11,389 nucleotides of DNA from Clostridia bacterium (GCA_017529175.1 JAFXNX010000271.1:1-11389); one strand, 5' to 3'. Shown: positions 1 to 7,415, counted from the stretch's first letter. Numbers and translations: made by a program. The notes: generated by a model from the sequence alone, not told the origin.

Positions 1-1
1 T

Positions 2-3000
2 TATAAAGCGAACAAATATGAAACACGGCCTACGAGAATAATCGAAGAGTGCGGAAGCGTTGAAGGCACCGGTATCACTCTGACCGCCGGACTCAACGCG
101 GGCGGACTTATCGGAAGCCTCAGCCGAAACATTCGTATCACCGGCGCGTCGAGTAAGACTCCGCTCTATATCGACGAGATACAGATAAAATCCAAGTCTA
201 CCAGAAGCGTTAATAACTCTGCCGCGACGTATGAATGGGGTACCGCGGACTATGTTTACTGCGCGGGAGGACTCATCGGAAGATCCGACCAGAGATTCGA
301 CCTCAGTGTCAGCAACTATTCCGTTATCGGAAATACGGTCAGCGGCGCAAATATTTTCGCGACTTATCAGGATTCAAGCAAGATTATCTACGCCGGAGGC
401 GTATTCGGAAACCAGAAGAACGGTACGCTTGATATTACGGACGTCACGGTCGAGAACTTAGCTCTTAACGGTACGCGTTCCGGAGGAGTTTTCGGAAGTA
501 TGTATCACGACCAGGGCAAGAACCAGAACCCGACTGCCAACGAGGGAAGAGCTCCCACTGTGATCAACGCGACGAATATCGTCGTTGACGGCGGTACCAA
601 CCGCTCGACGATCTCTGCTCTGCGGTCCGCGGGAGGTATATTCGGTAAAAACGAGTCGACGTCGACAGCCGGGTCCAGTCTTGTCAATCTTAACAACTGT
701 ATCGTGAAGAATTACGACATAGTTTCCACGTCGACTACAGACACTACCGAGTGCGCCGCGGGAAGTATCGTAGGATATTCAAAATCCGGCAACGCTGACG
801 GAAACAGATTCAATGTTTACGATTTTGAGTCGTATAACTGCGCGGTATCCACAAAGACGAATGATCCCGATTATGCGAGCGGAGATAAAGCCGGATTAAA
901 CGGCCTCGGCGGAATTTTCGGATGTATCGCCGAGAAGACGTTCGTAAAGGGCGCTAATATTCTTCTTAACGATACGACGGTCAATCAGTATAAGAACAAC
1001 GCGGCGACGGCAACTGTATCGTGCGGTACCGCTGCGCTGGTCGGAAGTATGAAGGACAGCGGAACGTCTTACGTCAAGCTCGTTGCGGTCTCGATCCAGC
1101 GTATGAACGATCAGCCGAGACTCTGCGGAAAATACAACAGCGCGATAAACAACGCAAACAGTATCGCCGAGGTCTACGGCAACGGCGGTTACGTGGTTCT
1201 TTCGGACTATGACGGAACGTGTACCGCGGCATCTCCTAACTCGGCGAGGTCGTCGATGATAGACGCGAACTCGTCGGTCGACCGCGAAGCGGCGTCGCCT
1301 TACGCGAACATCAACCCGATATACGATATCGGTACGTCGGTACTGACTCTGACCGGCGACGGCATATCCCCGACTGTGGCGGGACTTCCCGTAAAAGATA
1401 TCCTGAATACCGACTGGAGATATCTCTACACCAAATCAAACATCAGCACGTTCAATACTTATCAGGGCAAGCTCTCAACGTTCAACACCGAGCAGGGCAC
1501 GCTTCTGACAAGCGATTTTGCGGTGCTGACAGTCGAGGACTCCGCCATTATGAATACGACGGCGATGATCAACTCGTATATCAACCTGGTCAGCAATATG
1601 AATCAGTCGATCGTATACACCGGCAACTCTCCCAAATACGGTTATGCCGAAGACGTCGCGAACGTATATGATGTAGATATCTACAGAATGGTATACGACG
1701 ACACTGCGGGCGGATTCATAATCGATCCGACCTCGGTCGGCGCGAACCCGACGACAGAGCCTTGCCTGAAACGCGACAATCAGAACCGTTTGGGAGTCCC
1801 GGAATTCTACTTCACCGACGAATTTGATACCGCGGGCGTTATGTTCTCGCTTATCGACGTCAAATATCTCGACCCGAACGACAACACGAAGACCGCATAC
1901 CATCTGTACGTTCCCGTAATAGTCAAGAAGGTCATGAGATTCGATTTCGACATCGCGACAGAGTCGGGAACGAAATATGAGCGCGACTGGTACGCAGACA
2001 ACGAGCGTTTCGGTAAGCCGCTCATGGAGAACCTCGGAACTCCCGCATCGATATACTTCAAATATACTTATCTGCGTACTCAGGACGAGTGGCAGAACGC
2101 GATAAACTCGGGAGAGGATCTGCTTCGCAACTTCGACAAGAGGCTGACTCTGGCGAAGTCGAGTTCGATCCCCGATCTGCCCGCGGATACGATTCTCGTT
2201 CTCGTCGACCCGAACAACGGCGGTAAGGCGTACTACGCGGAGTTCTCCGACGTTTATTCCGGCGGAATACTCTCGCTTTCCGGATTCAGGGAAGACTACG
2301 ACGACCCGACAAGCGCTCACTTCGAGCCTGTCGACCTCAACACGTGGGTCCATGTCACCGCAACGCAGGACAATACGAACGGAACGTACGTCGAGTGCGC
2401 GGAAGCCGATGCGACTGTCAAGGCGACGCATAACGGGACCGAGAAATTCTTCAGAATGAAAGAAGACGGAGACGCGACTCCGTACTTCACGCTGACCGTG
2501 ACCGACGCCAATGTGAACGGTTACGTGCCCGCGGTTGAGAGCTATTACATCTCGTTCTTCACCGAAGCAAGCCTCAGCTCGACGATCTACCACTACACGA
2601 TATCCTGCCCGTCCTCCTTCGGAGACTCGGCTAACCCGTCGCGTATCAACGACCTCTCGAAGCTCACGGGAGAGGGCGCCGGTAACGTACACCTTATCCT
2701 CGGAAACATCTTCGTACAGAGTTCGTACTCTCTCGCGGCGACGACCGAGACGGAAGAGATAACGGAGACAAACGACACGGTCAACGCTACCGTTACGTCG
2801 ACGGTAACGATCGCCGACAGTCTGAAGTCTGAAGTCGTGGCTTACCTCGGACGCGATTCGCTGATCCAGGTCTACCACAGCTTCCTCATAAACTTCACAA
2901 GACATGAAAACGCGCTCGAATCGCGTAAGATCATTACAGGTAACCCGACGGTCGCCGGTACTTACGGAATATCGTCCGTCAACGGAACGGTCGCCGCGGT

Positions 3001-3919
3001 ATCGGGACGCAATTACGGCGACGGCATCGAGCAAAACCTGAACTATGCGGAGTTCGTTGAAAATCTCGGAACTACGGCTGCGCCGCGCGGTATAAACGAG
3101 TACCTGACGAGCGGAAACGGCGCGGTCATCACCGCAAACGTTTCGTTCACGTACGCCGGTGAGGACAACATCCTCGCGCAGTTCCCGAGCAAGAGCGACC
3201 AGACGGACAGAACGATAGGCGTCACCGTATCAGGCAGCTCGAACATGGCGTTCTCGCCCACGATGACGGCGCTCAGTAAATCGACGAAGTCCATGTCGGA
3301 TATATGGAACAGGGTTTACTACTGCAACTTCGAAGGAGAATCCGCAAAGCTCTATTATAACGTAAGGAACGATTCCTTCGACGGCGACTACGGAACTCTC
3401 GGTATCAACCCGCTCGACTCCGACGGTATTACTGCCGTGAACGTTGCGACAGTCGCGGTCCACGACATTTCGCGTATCGTTGAAGAAGCGGAAGGATACG
3501 ACTTCATCAGACTCAGTTTGCAGCTTTACGCAAAGCAGGACAATTATTCAAGCGCTCTGCGTATCCCGACTTATATGCCGAGTTTGTGGCTTGACGGATT
3601 CGATACGACAGATCCCGATTACAGCGAAACGAGAAACGATTATCAGTACGTATTCGAATTCCCGAGAGAGTGGTCGGAGATCGAGGGCGACCTCGACACG
3701 AACCTCAACATTCCGATCAACTTCACCGTTCTGACGGGCGCGGACTTTGAGAACTACGCAACAGACGATCTCTACTACTCGAACTATAAAATCGCGATCA
3801 TGGTCGAGCTTATAGACAAAGACGGAAACACCGTGAGAGAGCTTCCTTGCTCGAGGGATGACAACTACATCATCTATACGAACGCAAGACTTCTCCCGGA
3901 CTTCATCGTCAGGTATTAA
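2..3919 (+). CDS. Very large probable surface or secreted protein with GGxxG beta-solenoid repeats (C-terminal part, 5' end outside window)
   Basis: The frame is open from the left edge, so the 1305 residues seen here are only the C-terminal part; the first in-frame ATG, at 500, lies inside the repeat region and is not a plausible start. The first ~350 residues carry eight short glycine motifs (GGLIG at 101 and 266, GGVFG at 395 and 482, GGIFG at 632 and 908, GSIVG at 761, and a weaker AALVG near 1031), spaced 29-55 residues apart. This resembles GLUG-type or related beta-helix repeats of bacterial adhesins. The remainder is rich in Thr, Ser, Asn, Asp and aromatic residues, has very few Cys, and looks like strings of beta domains. 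The protein ends in LLPDFIVRY with no LPxTG sortase signal, no C-terminal membrane helix and no evident cell-wall repeat; any signal peptide would be outside the window. I infer an extracellular adhesin-like or structural role. The family is not recognised precisely. Confidence 0.85.
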   Translation, partial: YKANKYETRPTRIIEECGSVEGTGITLTAGLNAGGLIGSLSRNIRITGASSKTPLYIDEIQIKSKSTRSVNNSAATYEWGTADYVYCAGGLIGRSDQRFDLSVSNYSVIGNTVSGANIFATYQDSSKIIYAGGVFGNQKNGTLDITDVTVENLALNGTRSGGVFGSMYHDQGKNQNPTANEGRAPTVINATNIVVDGGTNRSTISALRSAGGIFGKNESTSTAGSSLVNLNNCIVKNYDIVSTSTTDTTECAAGSIVGYSKSGNADGNRFNVYDFESYNCAVSTKTNDPDYASGDKAGLNGLGGIFGCIAEKTFVKGANILLNDTTVNQYKNNAATATVSCGTAALVGSMKDSGTSYVKLVAVSIQRMNDQPRLCGKYNSAINNANSIAEVYGNGGYVVLSDYDGTCTAASPNSARSSMIDANSSVDREAASPYANINPIYDIGTSVLTLTGDGISPTVAGLPVKDILNTDWRYLYTKSNISTFNTYQGKLSTFNTEQGTLLTSDFAVLTVEDSAIMNTTAMINSYINLVSNMNQSIVYTGNSPKYGYAEDVANVYDVDIYRMVYDDTAGGFIIDPTSVGANPTTEPCLKRDNQNRLGVPEFYFTDEFDTAGVMFSLIDVKYLDPNDNTKTAYHLYVPVIVKKVMRFDFDIATESGTKYERDWYADNERFGKPLMENLGTPASIYFKYTYLRTQDEWQNAINSGEDLLRNFDKRLTLAKSSSIPDLPADTILVLVDPNNGGKAYYAEFSDVYSGGILSLSGFREDYDDPTSAHFEPVDLNTWVHVTATQDNTNGTYVECAEADATVKATHNGTEKFFRMKEDGDATPYFTLTVTDANVNGYVPAVESYYISFFTEASLSSTIYHYTISCPSSFGDSANPSRINDLSKLTGEGAGNVHLILGNIFVQSSYSLAATTETEEITETNDTVNATVTSTVTIADSLKSEVVAYLGRDSLIQVYHSFLINFTRHENALESRKIITGNPTVAGTYGISSVNGTVAAVSGRNYGDGIEQNLNYAEFVENLGTTAAPRGINEYLTSGNGAVITANVSFTYAGEDNILAQFPSKSDQTDRTIGVTVSGSSNMAFSPTMTALSKSTKSMSDIWNRVYYCNFEGESAKLYYNVRNDSFDGDYGTLGINPLDSDGITAVNVATVAVHDISRIVEEAEGYDFIRLSLQLYAKQDNYSSALRIPTYMPSLWLDGFDTTDPDYSETRNDYQYVFEFPREWSEIEGDLDTNLNIPINFTVLTGADFENYATDDLYYSNYKIAIMVELIDKDGNTVRELPCSRDDNYIIYTNARLLPDFIVRY
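1445..1504 (+). repeat. Tandem 30-base duplication inside the large surface gene
   Basis: Two adjacent in-frame 30-base units (1445-1474 and 1475-1504) encode STFNTYQGKL and STFNTEQGTL. They are identical at 8 of 10 residues and at 21 of 30 bases. Most of the base differences are synonymous or fall in two substituted codons, so this is an older local duplication rather than a fresh slippage event. Confidence 0.7.
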
Positions 3920-3928
3920 GATTTGTTT

Positions 3929-3945
3929 GCGGGACTCTGTCCCGC
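3929..3945. repeat. Perfect hairpin 1 of the spacer (7-bp stem, 3-base loop)
   Basis: GCGGGAC and GTCCCGC pair perfectly around a TCT loop, starting 10 bases after the stop codon of the large surface gene. No U-tract follows, so it is not a classical intrinsic terminator by itself. GGGAC/GTCCC arms also form hairpin 2, so the two could pair with each other in an alternative fold. Confidence 0.7.
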
Positions 3946-3951
3946 GCCCTG

Positions 3952-3974
3952 CCAAAGGGACAAAGTCCCTTTGG
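3952..3974. repeat. Perfect hairpin 2 of the spacer (10-bp stem, 3-base loop)
   Basis: CCAAAGGGAC and GTCCCTTTGG pair perfectly around AAA. It lies 6 bases after hairpin 1. A short GC-topped palindrome of this kind, next to another hairpin and without a U-tract, resembles the small palindromic intergenic repeats that are scattered through gut Clostridia genomes. That resemblance is from memory and was not searched. Confidence 0.7.
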
Positions 3975-3985
3975 AAACCCATATT

Positions 3986-4027
3986 AGAGGGGCTGTAAAA
4001 ACTCACACGAGTTTTTACAGCCCCTTT
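3986..4027. terminator. Very long perfect hairpin, possible terminator of the large surface gene
   Basis: GGGGCTGTAAAAACTC (3989-4004) and its exact reverse complement (4009-4024) enclose the loop ACAC. The stem is 16 bp without a mismatch, and one A-T pair plus a G-U and another A-T extend it to 3986-4027. The downstream strand continues TTTGTGGGG, a poor U-tract, so termination is only inferred. The length and perfection of the arms would also suit the end of a small mobile palindromic element. Confidence 0.5.
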
Positions 4028-4044
4028 GTGGGGATAGGAAAAAA

Positions 4045-4107
4045 TGTTCAGAATGAACGATGCGAATCCCGACGGCGTACAAAGGTACGTCGAGAGGTGA
4101 GGTTCGT
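4045..4107 (+). ncRNA. Candidate structured RNA leader (nested hairpins)
   Basis: Three pairings nest or stack in about 60 bases. GTTCA/TGAAC (4046-4050 with 4054-4058) forms a 5-bp hairpin with a GAA loop. CGAATC/GGTTCG (4063-4068 with 4101-4106) closes an outer stem with one G-T pair. Inside it CGTAC/GTACG (4076-4080 with 4085-4089) has an AAAG loop, with an alternative CGAC/GTCG extension that leaves a three-base bulge. A strong Shine-Dalgarno sequence follows 11 bases after the outer stem. The arrangement resembles a cis-acting leader or small RNA. I do not recognise it as a named riboswitch or Rfam family, and the pairings were found by eye, without an energy calculation or covariation. 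Confidence 0.3.
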
Positions 4108-4117
4108 TTATAGCAAA

Positions 4118-4124
4118 AAGGAGG
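4118..4124 (+). promoter_or_regulatory. Strong ribosome binding site with no obvious gene
   Basis: AAGGAGG, a full Shine-Dalgarno match preceded by an A-run, stands 6 bases before TTG at 4131. It is among the strongest sites in the window, yet no clear gene follows, which is why the small open frame after it is listed. Confidence 0.5.
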
Positions 4125-4130
4125 TTTCAA

Positions 4131-4334
4131 TTGTTAGAAGCATCATTTTACGTTTATCCGTATTCTTTTGTGCTTATCATAAGTCTTTATGCTGACTTGT
4201 TTCCTTTCAGGGGCGCCTTTTTGCGATCTGGACTTTTTTACATCCCCGTGTTTTTCTTGTGTCGTCGCAGACGACACATATCGCTCGCGGCAAAGCCGCG
4301 ATATCTCATATTACGATATTGCAAACGGCCGTAA
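4131..4334 (+). CDS. Doubtful small hydrophobic peptide, 67 aa, TTG start
   Basis: The frame opens with TTG six bases after AAGGAGG. Its first ~30 residues are hydrophobic and aromatic (MLEASFYVYPYSFVLIISLY at residues 1-20) and could form one membrane segment, in the manner of small holin-like or type I toxin peptides. Against it: there is no ATG, the second half is read through the two palindromes at 4258-4301 (giving an RRRR stretch), the frame runs into the promoter of the next operon, and no family is recognised. It may be a decayed small gene, a leader peptide, or chance. If real, the functional part is probably only the N-terminal half. Confidence 0.2.
   Translation: MLEASFYVYPYSFVLIISLYADLFPFRGAFLRSGLFYIPVFFLCRRRRHISLAAKPRYLILRYCKRP
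4258..4278. repeat. Perfect hairpin (9-bp stem, GCA loop)
   Basis: TGTGTCGTC and GACGACACA pair perfectly around GCA, about 40 bases upstream of the -35 box of the following operon. No U-tract is present. It forms a pair with the next palindrome and looks like a small intergenic repeat. Confidence 0.65.
4285..4301. repeat. Perfect hairpin (7-bp stem, AAA loop)
   Basis: TCGCGGC and GCCGCGA pair around AAA, flanked by ATATCGC on the left and TATC on the right. It lies 6 bases after the previous hairpin and 18 bases before the -35 box. It is probably a repetitive extragenic palindrome of the genome, which could be tested by counting copies. Confidence 0.65.
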
Positions 4335-4347
4335 TTTATGCTATACT
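4319..4347 (+). promoter_or_regulatory. Promoter of the DUF4015-like / PAS / comF operon (extended -10)
   Basis: TTGCAA (4319-4324) and TATACT (4342-4347) are separated by 17 bases. TG stands one base upstream of the -10, giving a TGnTATACT extended -10. The predicted transcription start is near 4354, leaving a leader of about 24 bases that holds GAGGGA at 4365-4370 before the ATG at 4378. Confidence 0.65.
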
Positions 4348-4377
4348 GTCATTATCAAAGCTTTGAGGGAATATATA

Positions 4378-5517
4378 ATGAAGTATTACAATTACAGCGG
4401 AAAGAAAAGTCAAAGCAGATATAAGACGAACAGAAAGAAAACTATCATTAATATTATAATAATCGTATCGGCGGTCGCGCTCAGCGTTGCTTTTGCGCTT
4501 ATCCTCGGAAATCATCTTAAAAACCGTCTTGAGACGGCTGATATTTCAACGGAGCCGGTCGAGACGCTCATTCCCGCCCCGGACGGGGCAAACGACGATG
4601 CAAGCAGTATCGACTTCGTGAAGAACGAGCACGCGGAAGGCGAAATGTCGGCGATCTACGGATTTCTCGATCTTGACGGATGCCCTGATTCGGCGTCCGC
4701 CTCATCGCTTGTTGACGCGCTTTGTGACTGCGGATATACGGGAGTGATCTTCAACGCAAGGAACGCGGACGGCAAGTATTCCTACGGGTCGAAAGCGGCG
4801 TCGGAGGCGACGCGTACCGAAATATCCCGCGACGTCGTGTCGTATGATATCCTCGCGTCCGCAATAGCGAGAGCGGGCGCTCGCGGAATGAGAAGCGCCG
4901 TATACATTGATCTCGGAGACGTATTTCTGACCGACGAGATATCGGCGCTGCGCTCGTCCGTCGACCGCAAGGTGATAAAAGAGCTCGCGGAAATGGGCTT
5001 TTCAGGGATAATACTGGACGGCCTGACGCGGGACAGAGATTTTACGATAGATTTTGTTGAAAGGATATACTCCTTTATCTCACAGCTGCGCATCGACTGC
5101 GGCGGCGCGGACATAGGTATGGTGATAGAGCGCGAAGTGCTCGAGGATCCCGAGAACACGCCTGCTGTCGAGATGGCGTTCAGATTCGTCGATTTCTTCT
5201 CGATGGACTTTTCCGCGAGAGAGGGCGACAGCGCGCAAACTGTATCGTCGTATATTGAAAAATACAGCGGAAGCTTCAGCGCATATTCGATCCTCGCTCT
5301 GATGAGGGGCGACGACAAGGCGTCAATAAGGGACGGCGTTGCGGCGACGGCAGGCGAAAAACATCCGAACGCGGCTTTCCTGACTCCGAGGAAGGACTAC
5401 ACCGTAAAAGACGGGGAAAAACTCTCTTTTTCATCAAAGGCAGAGACGTATTCCCTGACAGCCGCTGATACGAAAGAGAGCGCGGCGCCCGCGGAGAGCG
5501 CAGTTCCTAATGAATAA
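4378..5517 (+). CDS. Membrane-anchored DUF4015-like putative glycoside hydrolase (TIM barrel), 379 aa
   Basis: The ATG at 4378 is chosen because GAGGGA lies 7 bases before it, an extended -10 promoter lies just upstream, and the next residues form a clean N-terminal anchor; an upstream extension would run through the promoter. Residues 1-21 are basic and cytoplasmic, 22-43 form one transmembrane helix (IINIIIIVSAVALSVAFALI), and about 50-85 are an acidic linker. The outside domain (about 88-340) has alternating beta/alpha units. GYTGVIFNARNADGKYSYGS (119-138) and GFSGIILDG (207-215) match the first and later strands of DUF4015 and similar GH13-fold barrels, where the first motif usually reads VIDVKDDxGxxxY. 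A low-complexity Ala/Glu tail ends the protein. I infer an envelope-facing carbohydrate-active or carbohydrate-binding barrel. The usual Asp residues of the first strand are replaced by Asn-Ala-Arg-Asn, so catalysis is uncertain. It is the first gene of a three-gene operon and overlaps the next by 8 bases. Confidence 0.7.
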   Translation: MKYYNYSGKKSQSRYKTNRKKTIINIIIIVSAVALSVAFALILGNHLKNRLETADISTEPVETLIPAPDGANDDASSIDFVKNEHAEGEMSAIYGFLDLDGCPDSASASSLVDALCDCGYTGVIFNARNADGKYSYGSKAASEATRTEISRDVVSYDILASAIARAGARGMRSAVYIDLGDVFLTDEISALRSSVDRKVIKELAEMGFSGIILDGLTRDRDFTIDFVERIYSFISQLRIDCGGADIGMVIEREVLEDPENTPAVEMAFRFVDFFSMDFSAREGDSAQTVSSYIEKYSGSFSAYSILALMRGDDKASIRDGVAATAGEKHPNAAFLTPRKDYTVKDGEKLSFSSKAETYSLTAADTKESAAPAESAVPNE

Positions 5518-6604
5518 CGGAAGAAAACCGTTCGGTCCTATGTGCGTCGCAAAGACGACGTCGCTTTACGATTCCGCTTATCCGGTCCTGTACTGCGACG
5601 AGGGGCTGAACGTCGTCGATATGAACGCTCGCGCATACGCCGAGCACGGATCGGGACTTCGCGCAGATTGTATTATTCAATGCTTTAGACCGGAAGACGT
5701 AAAAAACTTCAGAGCTATGATGTTCTCAAAGGCAAAAAAGTACAGACCGGTCTACGTCGAAGCGTGCGTGACCGGTCTTTTCGGTTACAGATACGCGCTG
5801 ATAGTACGCAGAAATCTTTTCGGAAAGCGTCTTGCCGAGATAAGACTTTTCCGTTCAAGGAGCGAGATGCTCTCATCATACGAAAGCTACGAGCTTATGA
5901 TGCCGGTTAAGACGAAACTTCCCGATTATCCGCTCTGCGGGGGAAGAGCGGGGAACGAGGCGACGGCGGAAGAACTCAACGACGTATTTGTGTGCAATAT
6001 GCTTTCGAATATGTATTCGTCCGCGGCGTCTGCGTCTTTTGCGATAGAGTCCTTCGATATAGGCGATACCGCAAGGCGTCTTATATGCGACGTTTCAAAG
6101 GCGTTTGATTTCAATAAGGCGAAGTGGAGCTTTCATTATACCGGGGACGTTCCGTTCATATATCCGGTGATCGACAGAAGGAATTTTGTGAATCTTATCG
6201 CGCTCGCGCTGTACGTATTTTCGGAAGTGTCAAAAGAAGAACGCGCCGAGGCGCGTATATTCTCCGAGGGCGAGAATGCCGTAGTGGAGTTCAGCGCAAA
6301 ACACGCGAAGAGCCACGTCACCTTCAAAGGGGATTTTGCGTTTTCTCTCGTCGGCGAGATGTTCCCGAAGCTCGGCGCGGTCTGCGCGGTGCTCGTCTAT
6401 ATTTGCGACCTTTACGGAGTCGGATGCTTTGCCGACGTGTCGGCAAACGTTCTCACCCTGAAGCTCGTTTTTTCAAAGGAAGGGTTTCCCGAGAACTATA
6501 CCGTCAAACACCGTAAAGCTTACGATGCGTCGGATGCAAAATACGCGATCGATCTGATCCGCATTCTGTTGGAGAATTTTCACGATGAAGAGAGCTCTCT
6601 ATAA
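5510..6604 (+). CDS. PAS-like protein with a degenerate histidine-kinase-type ATPase fold, 364 aa
   Basis: The ATG lies inside the last codons of the upstream gene (ATGAATAA), so translation is probably coupled. Residues ~22-115 look like a PAS sensor fold, with YPVLYCDEGLNVVDMNARA (24-42) resembling the start of a PAS core. After a linker, residues ~160-322 resemble the helical plus ATPase half of a sensor kinase: an alpha-helical DRRNFVNLIALALYVFSEV stretch (222-240) sits where the N-box would be, and a final LYGVGCFADVSANVLTLKLV segment (301-320) resembles the last strands of a HATPase_c domain. I see no phospho-accepting His in an H-box, no DxGxG box, and no transmembrane helix. It is therefore more likely a cytoplasmic, non-catalytic signalling or scaffold protein than an active kinase. 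This assignment rests on fold resemblance only; the true family is not recognised. Confidence 0.6.
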   Translation: MNNGRKPFGPMCVAKTTSLYDSAYPVLYCDEGLNVVDMNARAYAEHGSGLRADCIIQCFRPEDVKNFRAMMFSKAKKYRPVYVEACVTGLFGYRYALIVRRNLFGKRLAEIRLFRSRSEMLSSYESYELMMPVKTKLPDYPLCGGRAGNEATAEELNDVFVCNMLSNMYSSAASASFAIESFDIGDTARRLICDVSKAFDFNKAKWSFHYTGDVPFIYPVIDRRNFVNLIALALYVFSEVSKEERAEARIFSEGENAVVEFSAKHAKSHVTFKGDFAFSLVGEMFPKLGAVCAVLVYICDLYGVGCFADVSANVLTLKLVFSKEGFPENYTVKHRKAYDASDAKYAIDLIRILLENFHDEESSL

Positions 6605-7376
6605 GATAAAAGAAAGACTTATCGTTTCAAAATGTCCGTCGTGCGGCGAGATAACGAAGTATTCCGGCACTCTTTGCGATGAATGCCGCGCAGGATATAC
6701 GAAGGAAGCGTCGTCCCCATGCAAGTTTTGCGCGCTCCCCGCGCGAGAGTGCGTGTGCAGTACGCGCGGCCTTTACTTCTGCCGTGAACTCGGAAGAACT
6801 ATGCACTCCCTTCTTTTTTACAGTTCTGACAACGTAGTGTTTTCGGCTCTTCTGAAAAACCTCAAATATTCGCCCGACAGAGGGTGCGAAAAATTCTTTT
6901 CAAGAGAACTTGCGCGCGAGATACTTATGATGTTTGCAAAGAGCGGACAGCTCTCGCAAGACTGGTGCGTTACGTTTCCGCCGAGACGCCGCTCTGCCGT
7001 GTCGCAGTACGGATTCGACCAGTCGAAGGGAGTCGCGCGCCGTCTTGCCCGCTATACCGGAGCGCATTTTGAAAGCGTTTTCCGCCGACGCGGCAAAACC
7101 GCTCAAAAGACGCTCGACGCGCTCTCGAGAGAGGAAAACGCGAAGCGCGCGTTTGCGCTTTCGGGAAAAGCCGACGTACGCGGGAAAAAGTATATCATCG
7201 TCGACGACGTAATAACAAGCGGCGCAACTATGAAGACTTGCCAGACGCTGCTGCTCTCACACGGCGCAAAATGCGCTTTTGCGCTCACGCTGTCAAAGAC
7301 TCCCATGAGAGGCGCCGGGTACGACGAGAGGCGTCCTTTCAGAAAAAGAAGCACCAAAGCGTGGTTCAACAGCTGA
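6585..7376 (+). CDS. comFC: ComF-family phosphoribosyltransferase-like protein, 263 aa
   Basis: The N-terminal zinc-binding part has two cysteine clusters: C17-x2-C20 with C31-x2-C34, and C46-x2-C49 with C56 and C58. The C-terminal phosphoribosyltransferase domain carries the PRPP-binding signature IIVDDVITSGATM (204-216), preceded by the family segments YGFDQSKGVARRLAR (142-156) and RRGKTAQKTLDALSREEN (168-185). Length and architecture fit a complete ComF protein. In Bacillus and relatives ComFC acts in the cytoplasm in DNA uptake during competence, and family members are linked to processing of incoming single-stranded DNA. Many Clostridia carry a lone comF without a full competence set, so that role is not assured here. 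The start overlaps the upstream gene by 20 bases and is the third cistron of the operon. A hairpin at 7416-7452 lies 39 bases after the stop. Confidence 0.9.
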   Translation: MKRALYKIKERLIVSKCPSCGEITKYSGTLCDECRAGYTKEASSPCKFCALPARECVCSTRGLYFCRELGRTMHSLLFYSSDNVVFSALLKNLKYSPDRGCEKFFSRELAREILMMFAKSGQLSQDWCVTFPPRRRSAVSQYGFDQSKGVARRLARYTGAHFESVFRRRGKTAQKTLDALSREENAKRAFALSGKADVRGKKYIIVDDVITSGATMKTCQTLLLSHGAKCAFALTLSKTPMRGAGYDERRPFRKRSTKAWFNS

Positions 7377-7415
7377 CGTGCGGCGCGGTCAATACTGACG
7401 TATAATGAAACAGGA

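Noticed and set aside
500..502. ATG as start of the large surface protein
   Set aside because: The same frame is open from position 2 and already contains four GGxxG repeats before this codon, and no Shine-Dalgarno sequence precedes it.
1475..3034. 519-codon open frame on the - strand, opposite the large surface gene
   Set aside because: It is the antisense shadow of a well-supported + strand gene. Its product is Arg/Val-rich with no recognisable fold and has no ribosome binding site; codon bias of the + strand gene explains the lack of stops.
3923..4195. 90-codon open frame starting just after the surface gene
   Set aside because: It runs through three palindromes whose translation is repetitive and basic, has no ribosome binding site, and starts at a non-ATG codon next to the previous stop.
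3929..4301. CRISPR array
   Set aside because: The hairpins differ from each other in sequence and spacing; there are no direct repeats with regular unique spacers.
4189..4377. 63-residue N-terminal extension of the DUF4015-like protein
   Set aside because: It crosses the hairpins and the extended -10 promoter. The ATG at 4378 has its own ribosome binding site and begins a typical basic-plus-helix anchor.
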